From positions 372,001 through 436,000 of the forward strand of contig NZ_JALPSC010000001.1 of assembly GCF_023217965.1 (NCBI RefSeq): a stretch of DNA of 64,000 bases, in the 5' to 3' direction. Below, piece after piece: positions 26,702-38,800 of the stretch. Within the stretch, counting starts at the first letter, position 1; each line of letters starts with the position of its first letter. Origin of the DNA: Prevotella sp. E13-27 (GTDB lineage Bacteria; Bacteroidota; Bacteroidia; Bacteroidales; Bacteroidaceae). The notes below the pieces were generated by a model. It was not told where the DNA came from, did no database searches, and worked only from the letters and a program-made list of their open reading frames with translations. The position numbers and the translations under genes were made by a program.

Positions 26702-26897
26702 CATCTTTTTTCTCTAAAACGCACAGTCTTTTTTCTCCATATCAAGCAAAAAAGAGTTTTTTTCGTTCCAAAAGACATTACACATTATTATATAATATAG
26801 AACACAGAAAAATAATCTTCCTAGAGAGTGCTGGTCCACCCTATTGACAGATAATACCTTTTTGGGGCAATATTTCTGCAATAATTCGGAAAAAGTG

Positions 26898-26927
26898 TTG
26901 GTATTAAGAATAATATTCTTACCTTTG
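26898..26927 (+). promoter_or_regulatory. Promoter of the lipoprotein at 27031
   Basis: TTG (26898-26900), spacer 19, TACCTTTG (26920-26927). Transcription would begin near 26934, so the ATG at 26950 is possible, but 27031 starts a clear signal peptide. Confidence 0.75.
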
Positions 26928-27030
26928 CGGCATATTTTACTAATGATGTGTGATAAACTTTAACCAAAGGATTTATAACAACAATTATACTAAGATTTTT
27001 TTAGATATTACAAACAATCAAATTACCATT

Positions 27031-27675
27031 ATGAAAAAGATTATTAACTGGATGCTTGCCATCATCATGATTTGCGGTTCAAGTGTAGTAATGTCATCAT
27101 GCGGTGACGATGATGAGGATAAGAAGGACAGCCAACTGACTCCCAACACCTATGAGGTGACGCTTTCTGCCGTTCTACCCGAATGCACGGCAGAGTTCTT
27201 TACGCTTGACATTGAATATACTGGTGCTGACGGCAATGCCAGTAAGGCCACTATGAAGGCCGGCGACAAGTCGGATGCGATGAGTGAGAAGATGAAGAAA
27301 CTCTATGATGAAAGGAAAGAGTTTGTTCTCACATTAGGTGGATGGGCTGACAATAAGGAGAAGTGGGCATTATTTGACCAACTCATAGTAAAAAAATTCA
27401 CTTTTGTCGTTCCTGCTGGCAAGAGCTTTAACTACAAAGCAACAACAAGAGTCAGAACCGACTTCACACAGCCTTCTGGAGAGACTTTTCCCTTCATCGA
27501 GCCCTTTGTGTATCTTGAATCTAAGCGAATTTCCGGTAACAGTCAGGACAACTCTATCTTTACTGAAAGGCTGGGACTTTCAGCACAAGATGCTGTAGAA
27601 ACTGAGAATCTTGCCGTATTTATTGAAATGTATGACGGAAAAGTTATTGCCGAAGATGCAAGAACCATGAACTAA
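27031..27675 (+). CDS. Lipoprotein of unknown function
   Basis: A 214-residue protein starting MKKIINWMLAIIMICGSS with lipobox VMSSC, followed by an acidic GDDDEDKKD stretch that resembles the Bacteroidetes surface-lipoprotein export signal. The mature part is predicted mostly beta, with TYEVTLSAVLP...FFTLDIEYTGADG and a later KKFTFVVPAGKSFNYKATTRVR. No family recognised. It opens the exported-protein cluster, separated from the next gene by about 150 bases containing two strong hairpins, so it may be a separate transcript. Confidence 0.75.
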   Translation: MKKIINWMLAIIMICGSSVVMSSCGDDDEDKKDSQLTPNTYEVTLSAVLPECTAEFFTLDIEYTGADGNASKATMKAGDKSDAMSEKMKKLYDERKEFVLTLGGWADNKEKWALFDQLIVKKFTFVVPAGKSFNYKATTRVRTDFTQPSGETFPFIEPFVYLESKRISGNSQDNSIFTERLGLSAQDAVETENLAVFIEMYDGKVIAEDARTMN

Positions 27676-27734
27676 TAATCCCCAAAGAGTATCTTAGAGA
27701 ACATGACGAATAATAGTTACATACCTGCTCTCTA

Positions 27735-27751
27735 AAGCGCCCGGGGCGCTT
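27735..27751 (+). other. GC-rich hairpin
   Basis: AAGCGCC (27735-27741) pairs perfectly with GGCGCTT (27745-27751) around a CGG loop. No T-run follows on the plus strand. Confidence 0.7.
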
Positions 27752-27765
27752 AAACGCCATCCCCT

Positions 27766-27798
27766 ATGCCGTCGAGGGTTCGACTCCCCCGACGGCAT
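27766..27798 (+). other. tRNA T-arm-like minihelix
   Basis: 9 bp (27766-27774 with 27790-27798), one A-C mismatch, then 3 bp closing a seven-base loop TTCGACT (27779-27785), which fits the tRNA T-loop consensus TTCRANY. No D-arm or anticodon arm lies between the stem halves, so it is not a tRNA gene. Confidence 0.7.
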
Positions 27799-27825
27799 CA
27801 ATGATTAATAAAGATGTTATTGAAT

Positions 27826-29775
27826 ATGAAATCCAAAATTAAGCTTTTACTACTACCTATGCTCATAACGATGCTATTGACACATGTGCAGCAAGGTCAT
27901 GCCGTCGATTACATGAAGAACGACATCAACTACCAAGTCATTGGCGGTGGACCGTCGGTCATCTTCATGATTCCCGTCTACGACAAGGACGGACGTGACA
28001 TGTGGGCCATCACTCCCTCCATGGTTATAGTGAAGAAGCACGGTGCCGACAAAGGCGAAACGCTGTTTCAGTATAGTGTGAAACAGGGCGACATTGACGG
28101 TGATGCCAAAGACGTCGATTGTTATTTCCAGTCATACCTTGGAGGAACGCTGAAGGTGAAGGACAAGAGTGGCAACTGGGTCAGCGTGCCTTCCGGCGGT
28201 GTCACCGTGACCATCCATAGCAATTCCGACGGCTTTTCTGCCGAATTGCAGTGGGATGCGCCCTACGAATGGCGCGGCATGGCGCTCGACTTTATTATCA
28301 GTGTGATGGGCGACCAGAACAATACCAGCATGTGGACCTACGAGAAGAGCTTCAACAATATCACCCTTTCCGCACCTCCTGCACTACTGAAGCCCAGCAT
28401 TGTCGCATCTGTCATCTCCACCTCTTCTGCCAATCCCAAGAGTGTGGCTGTGACCTGGCAGATTTCTGCCAGCGAGGTCACCCGTGCCGTTGCTCACTAC
28501 AAGGTGGATGGCGTAGCCGACATGCAGACGCTGGCCAAAGAGCCTTACGGCACCTTCTATGTGCCCTCCGACAAAAAGGTTTCCGACCTGTATGTGGAGG
28601 TTGACTATAAGGATGTGGAGGGAAATGCCCAGACGGGTGCGATATCTGACTATCAAGACATCCTGCCCTTCCATCAAGCCAAGAGCCTGAGCGCGAAGGT
28701 CAATGCTGACGGTAGCGTCAACCTGAGTTGGAGTGTGAGCGATGCCGACCGGACGGACATCATGCCGACAGACTATTTCCTCATACAGCGGAACACGAAG
28801 GGGCTGGCTGAAGCCAATGATGCAAACTGGCAGTCCATCGGACAGGTGGCCTATACCGCCAACCAGAAGGACTACGAGCTCAAGGATGAAACGCTGCTGT
28901 CGAACTTCGAGGATGCACTCGTGGTCTATCGCGTGCAGCGTGCTTCCGTCACGGGCATCTGGGGCTATGGCGTCAACAGCGGCACTGCGCAGACGGTGCT
29001 CCCCCAGCATCTGGTGCTGCCCCGTCCAAAGTCCTTGGAAGTGGTGAAAGATGAAAAGACGTGGACAACAGAAAAGCATGCCGTCGATGTCAGCTGGACA
29101 CTCGACGAGAACAAGGCTGAACCCGTCTCTGCCTTTACCATCAGCAATGTGGACGACTGGACGCGCTTCTGCGCCAGGGTCTCATCAGGTGTGCACGTCG
29201 ATGCTGTCCTGACATCCGACCTTGACCTGAAGGACTGTCAGGAGATGGTGGGCAACAAAGCCCTTCCATTCACTGGCACATTCGACGGCCAGGGCCATAC
29301 GCTGACCGTTCACTACAGCACGGGCAAGAACTACACGGCACCCTTCCGCTTCCTGGGCGACGGTGCTGTCATCAAGAATCTGACGGTGGCTGGCGACATC
29401 TATACCGAGCAGCTGTGCGTGGGTGGCGTCGCGGCCCTTGCCAGTGGTACCGACATCCAGCTGCAGCGTTGCCGCTCGCTGGTCAACATCCATTCATCGA
29501 AGACGAACAGTGCGGTGTATTACGGTGGCTTGCTGGGTGCTCTCTATAACAATGGTACCGCTTGCGGCCTGATGCTCGAAGACTGTCTGTTCGACGGTAT
29601 GCTCTATGGCACGAACCTATTCCTCTGTGGTGGCATGATCGGCTGGTCTGACAAGTCCAACAGCCTGACCCTGCGCCGTGTGGCCATGCGCCGTGTGGGC
29701 AGCACCCAGGTCTTAGTTGACTACGACAACACAGGCGCCTATCATCAGGCAGTCCCTCTCCCTGTGAATGATTGA
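27826..29775 (+). CDS. Exported multidomain protein with GLUG-like C-terminus
   Basis: A 649-residue secreted protein. After the signal peptide (about 1-27) comes a 150-residue module (pattern IPVYDKDGRDMWA ... ETLFQYS ... LQWDAPYEWRG) that also occurs twice at the start of the giant protein downstream. Then follow two or three fibronectin-III-like domains (SVAVTWQIS, SVNLSWSVSD, AVDVSWTLDE), and a C-terminal GLUG/beta-helix-like region (LTSDLDLKD, FTGTFDGQGHTL, GGVAALASGT, YGGLLGAL). No type IX sorting tail is visible. Start could also be 27814. Probably co-transcribed with the giant gene 40 bases downstream. Confidence 0.75.
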   Translation: MKSKIKLLLLPMLITMLLTHVQQGHAVDYMKNDINYQVIGGGPSVIFMIPVYDKDGRDMWAITPSMVIVKKHGADKGETLFQYSVKQGDIDGDAKDVDCYFQSYLGGTLKVKDKSGNWVSVPSGGVTVTIHSNSDGFSAELQWDAPYEWRGMALDFIISVMGDQNNTSMWTYEKSFNNITLSAPPALLKPSIVASVISTSSANPKSVAVTWQISASEVTRAVAHYKVDGVADMQTLAKEPYGTFYVPSDKKVSDLYVEVDYKDVEGNAQTGAISDYQDILPFHQAKSLSAKVNADGSVNLSWSVSDADRTDIMPTDYFLIQRNTKGLAEANDANWQSIGQVAYTANQKDYELKDETLLSNFEDALVVYRVQRASVTGIWGYGVNSGTAQTVLPQHLVLPRPKSLEVVKDEKTWTTEKHAVDVSWTLDENKAEPVSAFTISNVDDWTRFCARVSSGVHVDAVLTSDLDLKDCQEMVGNKALPFTGTFDGQGHTLTVHYSTGKNYTAPFRFLGDGAVIKNLTVAGDIYTEQLCVGGVAALASGTDIQLQRCRSLVNIHSSKTNSAVYYGGLLGALYNNGTACGLMLEDCLFDGMLYGTNLFLCGGMIGWSDKSNSLTLRRVAMRRVGSTQVLVDYDNTGAYHQAVPLPVND

Positions 29776-29815
29776 TACAAGAAGAATTTGTTCCACTAAA
29801 AACGATAATCAAATT

Positions 29816-32800
29816 ATGAAAAAGATATCAATCATTTCGCTGTTCATCCTGGCTCTTCTGGCATTGCCCCAACAGGCCGGTGCCTATTACGTTGACCAGA
29901 GCCAAAATTATACCTACGAGATAAAAGGTACGGGTTCTCAACTGAGAATCCATATTCCTCTGTTTTATGAAACTTTTGCATATAAGTATAGGGTGACCGA
30001 CGGCACCCTCAAGCTGAGAAGCGGCGACAAGGAGGCGGTGCTATTGCGTTACAGCTCGTCCGAACTTGACGCTCTCGAGAAAGTCACTGCTACCCTCTCC
30101 ACCGATATCACGGGCTTCTTGGATGTCTGGAGCAACGGCAGCGAATGGAAAAGGCTGTCGGCCACTTCATCTGCCCTGCCGATTGCGAAGAATTCATCAG
30201 GCAATTACGAGTTGGCTTTATGCTGGGATATTCCTGAAGAATGGTTCTTCAAGAGTGGTACGGAGCTGGTCTATGATGTTTATTACACCAGCACATTCGG
30301 ATCGGACAACTTCACGCTGACTCAGAATATCGGCGAGCTGAAACGCTTTGTGGCCGACCCCGCCCAATACGAGTTTTCGGCCAACGGCGCCAACGTCAGG
30401 ATGAAGATACCCTTCTACGATAAATGGGGTAAGGACTCCTGGATGAAAGAGGGGGCTGTCAAGGTCAAGGCCGACGGTAAGGAAGAGACACTCTTCACCT
30501 TCGTCCCTGAGGGCAATATCGCCGACGCCAACATGTATAATCAGGTGGCCTTTACGGCTACAGCCGACAGCACGCTGCGTGTCTTCTCCAAGACCACCAC
30601 AACGGAAAGCTGGGTGGCTTTGGGCAAGACCCAGAAAACCGTCTCAGTCTATGGCGAAGACCTGTACAAGATGGAGCTGCAGTGGGACGTGCCTGCTGAA
30701 TGGCTGGACAAGGAGCTGGAGTTCGTCGTTCAGTCGGACTGCAATCAGAACGACATGCCGGCTTTCACGGCTAACATCTCCAAGACGCTTTCTGCGTTGA
30801 GCAGCAACTACTATTACGCTGGTGATGGGACAACGCCTGCCAAGTGGAATGGAACACCCAGCCAACTGGCCAGCACCCTGGGCAGTACCTGGACCACCAT
30901 CGACAACCTGTGTGTGCCGCTGATGGATAACGGCAACGTCGATGCCTCCAACGGCAAATACTTCCTATGGGACAATGCTGCCCGCCTGTTGCTGCTCGTC
31001 GATAAGTATGTGGGCAAAGAATTGCGCTACACCGAGTTGCACGAGCTGGACAAGACGCAGCGCGACAGCCATAAAGCCCATATCGAACTGAACACGCCTT
31101 GCGTGGATTATGGTTTCCGTCTGGCTGTGGAGCGTGGTAATTCTGCCTTGCTGATCGACGGCAAGAAAGAAGAGACGGGCGACACCATCCGCAAGGCCCC
31201 TGAGTTTGAGCAGGGACAAGAAAGGAGTAAACTCTACTTCGACTATAACGTGAAGATGGTGACTCTGACCTCAACCCAGAAGCATTCGGCTGTGGAGTTA
31301 AATTGGACTACCAACGGCGGTAATGCCGACTACTTCCAGCTGTACCGTCGCGACATTACCACCAAGGGCGAGTTTGAACTGCTGGCCGACCAGCTGCATC
31401 AGCCAAACTATGTGGATCGCACGGTGCTGGCCTTCCACGAGTATGAATACAAGGTGAAGGGCGTGGTAGAGTGTGAGGGAGTGCATGAGGACTCCAAGAC
31501 CTGCAAAGGCCGTTGCGATGATTTCGGACGCGTCAGTGGCTATGCCCGTATGGCTAACGGTACTGGCATGGGGGGCATGAAGGTGATTGCCACGCCGAGC
31601 AAAGAACTGGCAGGCATTGGCGAGGTGCGCGAGACCCTTACCGACGATACCGGCTACTACGTGCTTGACAACCTGAAGTATCTGCCTGGCAATGGCCGCT
31701 ACACCATCACCGTCGAGATCACTGGCGAGCAGGCTGCCTTCACCACCTACGAGTGCGACTTTGCCGAGGATCGCAACGAGTACTCGAATGTCATCCTGGC
31801 CATGCGCGAGTACTACATCTTCTCAGGTGTCGTGCTCTACGAGGGCTCCAGCATTCCTGTGCCTGGTGCCCAGTTCCTGGTCGATGGCAAACCGCTCTAT
31901 AATAGCATCGGTACGCGCGTGCAGACCAACAATAGTGGTGAGTTCTCCGTCAGTCTGGCCAAGGGCAGCCATACGGTTCAGGTGGAAAAAGAGGGTCACG
32001 TGTTCGTGAACGACGGCTTCTACCTCGATCCTGACAGCCCTGATCCCAAGCAGCACAACTGGCAGCGCAACGTATCGGGCATCTATCTCTACGACCAGAC
32101 GAAGGTGAGGCTGCGCGGCCGCATGGTGGGTGGCTCCATAGAGGGCGACAAGCCGCTGGGCCAGTCGCTCTCGAAGAACAACCTGGGCCGCGACCTGAAG
32201 ATGGTGATGCTGCTGGAGGGCGACAACACCTCGTTCATCGTCTTCGACCCGCAGGACCGTACCATCACCGAGCGTAAGGACTCTGTCGCTCACGGTGCAA
32301 TAGACCCCGTCACCCTGGCAGGCCGCGACACCACACGCTATGAGATGACGCGCCACACCATCACCATCCATCCTGACGTGAAGACGGGTGAGTACGAGGT
32401 GATGCTCTATCCCGTGAAGTATAAGATTACGGAACTGTCGTGCAACGGCTATCCCACCCTCTTCCAGCAGGGTAAGGTTGGTGAGACGCTTGACCTGACC
32501 AATGCCAAGCATGAAAGCACGGCAGAGTATAAGCGCGTCTATCATAACCCCGCCACACTGACTGTGAAGCAATATAACATGTCAGTGCAAGGCGACTACT
32601 ACGGCGAGCCATACTTTACGTCGGAGAACATCGGTACTACCAGCGCCAACGTACCCCTCTGGTCGAAAACCAAGGGCTACACGCTGGGGCATCCTGCCTT
32701 CATAGCCGATGCCACCTATCTGTTTGAGCTGCAGGCACAGGAGGAATACAGGTTTGAGAACCGTACAGACACGGTGCCCGACATTGTGAAGCTGAAGAGT

Positions 32801-35800
32801 GGTACGGTGTACTTCAACAACGACCTCGTAGGTAGCCAGAGAATCGACTCGGTACAGCTGGACACCCTGGGTCATGGCCTCTATCAGTTCAAACCCCAGA
32901 ACATGACCTTCTTGGGTACTGACGAGAATGCCCTGCGCACGCTGGACATCAACCTGCTCTACGACGGCACCTACTACGACATCATGCCCATGAACGGCCA
33001 GCCCCTGCGGGCTTTCGTGATGGGTGCGGTTGCCAACGAGGGCGTCGAGACGGTGACCAAGGGTGCTATCCACCTGATCGACATTCTGCGCGATCCCCCT
33101 GGCACCAACAGCTATTCCTACATCGAGAGCGGGTCGAAGTGGAAATATTCCTACACATGGTCTCTTGACGTTAATGGAGGAGTAGATATTGACGTCACTA
33201 CAGGTACTTCGAATAAAACGGTTACTGGTGTTTGGTTTGGAACTGGTTCAGGTACCAATACTGCCACTATAGCGAATAGTGAGACCACATTCAATATCTC
33301 GTTTGAGGTAGGCGCACAGGTTGGCGGAGGCAAGGTGCATACTTACGAGCTGAACACCACAGAGCGAATACAGACGTCCTCTGACGCAAAATGGATTGGT
33401 CCTGATGCCGACCTCTATATTGGTATGACCGACAATCTGGTCTTCGGTACGGGTGTTTCCGTACGCTTGGTCAATGAGCAACAGTTCGAGGCACTGAAGG
33501 GACGCACAGGCGGCAAGGTCGTGATCGATGGCCACAAGACGGACATCAAGAACGGTACCGTCAAGGTGCTGGTTACTGGTGAGGATGCTGACGGCAAGAA
33601 GGTCTATCTCATCAGCGACGAGGTAATAACCTATCGTTCTGCCTTTAATTCAGACTTTGTCTATAGTGGTCGCTATATCGAGAAGGAACTGATACCCGAG
33701 CTGCTGAATCTGCGCAATGAGCGCATCCTGCCCAAGGGCACGCCCGACGATGTGGCACAGGCCAAGGCCGATGCCGAAGACCGCAACGCCTACGTCAGTC
33801 TCGTTGACTTTAACGACGCGCAGTTTGCGCTTCACGACTCCCTCTCGAGCACCAAGCAGAACCAGTATAAGATTTTCCCTCCGAAGGGAAAGTTGGCGTC
33901 CAACTATCCCGACGAAATCAAACAGTTCAACGAAGATGCCAACCGCTGGTACACGTTCCTGGCACTCAACGAACGCGAGAAGGTGCAAGCTCAATATGGT
34001 GGTGCAGACCTCGTGAAGAACTACACGTTCGACGGTGCTGCCAACATTCAGTACAGCGAGAGCTATAGTGCCAACAACAGTGCATCAAGATACATGAATA
34101 TCCTGCCAATCTCATTTGAAGGAGGTGCTAAGTCATTGGGCTCGTTGGCATCCAGTGTAGCGCAGCTTACATCGACGAGGGATGGTATGTTTAACACTGG
34201 TACGGAAATAAATACTCCAGCCAGCACAACCAGATATAAATTTAAGCCAGTCGTCGATCTTGATTTCGATTGGAAACAGTCATACGATTCAACGTCAACG
34301 AAGAAGACGGGCTTTGTGCTAAACTCCTCTAACAAGTCGAACCTGAGCGTGGGTGTCTATCGTTCGAAGGTGTATAAGAAAGACCTTGAGGAAGCCCTGA
34401 AGAATGGCGATGCCGACGTGTTCATGCAGGCCCTTGTTGAAACCATTGACGATGAAGACGCCACCGCATTCAGCTATCTGGATGATTTCGAGGCACAGCT
34501 GTACGGCAACTTCATCTTCAAGACCTTGGGTGGTGCTACCAGCAGTCCGTGGGAAGACGAGCGAAAGACGAAATACTATGCGCCTGGAACGGTTTACGAC
34601 CAGAAGACCGTGCGCATCAACCAGCTGCGCATCTGGGCTGAAAAGAGCATCATGTCGAACGTGCCCTACGACGAGCCAGCACGCTTCACAATCTATATGT
34701 GCAACGAGAGCCCGATGCCCGATCAGGCCACAGCGATATTCACCTTCCTTGCGCCCGACAGTCTGAATCAGGGCAATGCCCAGGTGCGTTTCAACGGAAA
34801 CTACCTGAACGGATCGGGCTATACGATAGCCTTGAAACCCGGCGAGGTAATTACCAAGGAGGTGGAAGTATATGCCGGCAGCGAGTTCGACTATGAGAAC
34901 ATCGGTCTCACCATCGTCGATCTCAACGACATCAAGCATCCGGCAACGGTGCGCCTCTCGGCTCACTTCGTACCCACGGCAGGCAAGATCAACGTATCGA
35001 CACCTGGCGACAAGTGGGTGGTGAACACCGAGTCGCCCTACGACAGCGAGCGCCAGTTCTACTACATGCCTGTGCGCATCGACGGCTTCAACGTGAACTA
35101 CCGCAACTTCGACCACATCGAGCTGCAGTACAAGCTCTCGACGCAGGGCGACAAGGACTGGGTGAACGTCTGCTCATACTATAAGGATGAGGAACTGATG
35201 GCCAAGGCCAGTGGCGAGTGCCAGCTCATTCAGAACGACGGATTCATTACGGCACGCTTCTACGGCGAGAAAGACCCCGTGGAGCAGTACTACGACCTGC
35301 GCGCCGTGGTCTATTGCCGTCATGGCAACGGCTTCCTCACAGCCTCATCGCCCATCCTGACAGGTGTGAAGGACACGCGCCGTCCGCAGGTGTTCGGCAA
35401 TCCGAAGCCGCTGAACGGCATCCTGGGCATTGGCGATGACATCTGCATCACCTTCTCGGAGCCCATCGCCAGCAACTATCTCTCGACGGTGAACAACTTC
35501 GAGGTGCTGGGCATGACCAACTCGAGCAACATCACGCAGGGCATCTCGCTGCAGTTCCCCGGCCACTCGGGAGCCTTCACGCTGGCCACCCGCGACCTCT
35601 CGAACCGCAGCTTCACCTTCGACATGATGATCGACCCCGCAGCACACACGGAGGATGAGTGTATCCTGCATCATGGCGACCTGACGGCCAAGGAGCCTGG
35701 TCTGCAGCTGGGTCTGACGAAGGACAACCGACTGATGGCCATCGTCAAGGATAAGACCGTCTATAGTAAGGAGGCCATCCCCTTCAACGGATTCCGACAG

Positions 35801-38800
35801 ATAGCCTACGTCTTCGACACCGATGTGGAGAAGAAGACCACACAGATACACTTCTACGACGGCAGCAAGAACATCGGCACGGCCACCTACGACGGCGTCT
35901 ATGACATGATGGGACAGCTGTTGATGGGTATTCCGTTCTACGACCCGCAGACCATGGAGAACGACGAGAGCACCACGGGCTTCAAGGGTCGCATGCTGGA
36001 GTTCCGTCTGTGGAACAAGGCCCTGGGCAGCGGCGAACTGAGCCAGTACGGTCAGAAGGAGCTGACGGGCTACGAACTGGGACTGACTGACAACTATCCG
36101 ATGAACGAGGGTAAGGGCGATGTGTGCTACGACAAGGCCGTAGGCGGTGCCGACCTGCAACTGATATCTGCCACATGGAGCGTGCCAGCAGGTCTGTCGC
36201 TGAAGCTCGACGGCAAGGAGGGCGTGGCCATGAACGAGGCTCCGTTCACTCGCTCGGAATTTCAGGACTACACGCTGATGTTCTGGTTTAAGACCGCCGA
36301 CCAGAACGGTACGCTGCTGGCCAACGGCGAGGCCAAGACGGAAAAGAGCGCCAAGAACCGCTTCAACATCGGTGTCAGCAACGGCATGCCTTACTTCAGA
36401 AGCGGCAACAGGCAGGTGGAGGCCAATGGCATCTATGTCAGCGACGACAAGTGGCACCACCTGGCAGTGACCGTGAACCGTTCACGCAATGTGGGTAACC
36501 TCTATATAGACTACGCACTCGTCAACTCGTTCAGCGTCGATACCCTCGGCGGTATCATTGGCGGACAACTCACTGCCGGTGCCACCTACGAGAACATGAA
36601 GACCAGCGATGCCCTGAAGGGTAACATCGACGAGCTTGCTATGTATGAGATGTCGCTGCCAGTGAACGTCATCAAGAACTATGCGACGACAATGCCTTCA
36701 GGTAAGGAGATGGGTACGATGGTCTATCTGCCCTTCAACGCGTCGGAGATGCAGCAAGACCACTCGCAGCGCATTATGCCGTCGGGTGTAAGCATCAAGC
36801 AGACCCGCGACAACCAAGGCAACTACTCGCTGCAGCGCGACACCATCGTCAGCGAGACAGTGGCTACAGCCCACTGCGACCGCGACAACTTCGCACCCAT
36901 CAACAACACTGGACAGCGCGAGAACCTGAAGTTCAGCTACGTGGCCGACAAGCAGAACCTGCTGATGAATCTTGACGAGCCCGACGCTAACCTGGAGAAG
37001 ACCAACGTCTATATCACGGTGAGCGACGTGGCCGACCTGAACGGCAACCTGATGGCCAGTCCGCTGATGATGGACCTTTACATCCATCGCAACCCGCTGC
37101 GCTGGACAGTGAACCAGCTGAGCGTGAAGACCCAGTATGGCGAGCCTGCCACCGTCGAGGCAACGATTACCAACCTGAGCGGCAAGCGTCGCAGCTACAC
37201 ACTGGAGCAGCTGCCCGTCTGGATAACAGCCTCAACAACCAATGGCACGCTGGAGGCCATGGGCGAGGAGATCATCACGCTAACCATCTCACCATATATC
37301 AACATAGGTAATTATATGGAGAAGATTAACCTCGTTGACGAGGAAGGAATGAACGAGCCGCTGCCTATCCACATAGAGGTACGTGGCGAGGAGCCTGACT
37401 GGGCTGTCAGCGACGCGCTGAAGCCGACCAACATCACGATGAACATCATTGCTCGCGTAAAAATTGACGGACAGGTGGCCGACGATGCCAACGACATCAT
37501 CGGTGTCTTCGGCAACAACCACGAGACGCTGGGCACAGCACATCTGAATGTTGACAATACCGCCAACGGCAACGAGGCGCTGACCTTCCTGACAGTATAT
37601 AACTACAACTCGCAGGAACAGGCGTTGCACATCGAATACTATGATGCCTCAAAGGGACGAATCTACGTGCTGACGCCAGAAGACGGCAAGACACTTACGT
37701 TCCAGGCTGACAAGATGGTTGGCACAACCACTAACCCACTGGTGCTTGTAAACAGCTATGAGGAGGTGCAGCCCATCCAGCTGAAGAAGGGCTGGAACTG
37801 GATATCCTTCTACGTCGTACCGAAGACTCAGACCATCAAGCAGCTGCTCAATGGTGCCACAGCGTGGGAAGTAGGCGACGCCCTGGAGACTACCAAAGGC
37901 AACAGCACGCAGATGATTAGCTACAAGGCCGTGCAGAACAAGTACAACAAGACGCGCATGGACTACTTCTGGGACAACGAAAACGACCAGATTACCATCG
38001 ATCCTACACGCATGTACCGTTTCTACTCCATCAACGAAAAGAAAATATACATTGCCGGTGAATACTCGCCCAAGTATATCAGCATCAATAAGGGATGGAA
38101 CCGCGTGGCCTACAACTCGAAGCTGAATCTTCCTATCGCAACAGCGATGGCCGACTATACCGAGCGTGGTACAGAGGGCGACATCATCAAGTCGCAAGAT
38201 GCCTTTGCCGTACTTACTGTCGATGCAGGCAACAACCGCAGTTGGAAGGGTAACCTGACGCACCTGCAGACTGGTCAGGGCTACATGATTAAGAGCGGTT
38301 CCGACGAACCGTTGCAGTTCCTCTACCCCATCTACTCTGACAACACTCGCTATTCGGGTGAAGAGGCATACAGTCGTATATACAGTTTACAGGCTGCTCC
38401 GCTCTTCCACAATGCTTCGGCCAGCACAATGAACATCATTGCACGCGCTGCAGGCATCGAGACGCAGGAGGGTGATCGTCTGCTGGTGTTCAGAGGTGCC
38501 GCCATGTGTGGCATGACTGAAATCAGCGATGATAATATTTTCTTCCTGAGCGTAGGCGACATGGAGAGCACTGCAGAACGTCTCTCGTTTGCCATTGAGC
38601 GCGATGGTGAGGTGATTGCTGTTACTGGCGACCAGATAGTTTACCGCAGCAACACGGTAGTAGGTACGGTAAGCGCACCTGCCGCCATCAACTTCGCTAC
38701 CATCAGCAATATGCTAGACGGACAGTGGTACGACATTCAGGGTCGCAAGCTGACAGAACGCCCAACAAGAAAGGGAGTGTATATTTATAACGGACAAAAG

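Noticed and set aside
27700..27800. tRNA gene
   Set aside because: Only a T-arm-like hairpin is present; no D-arm, anticodon arm or CCA end fits.
30000..38000. Many long minus-strand frames opposite the giant gene
   Set aside because: The GC-rich codon use of the plus-strand gene leaves few stops on the other strand; none shows protein-like features.
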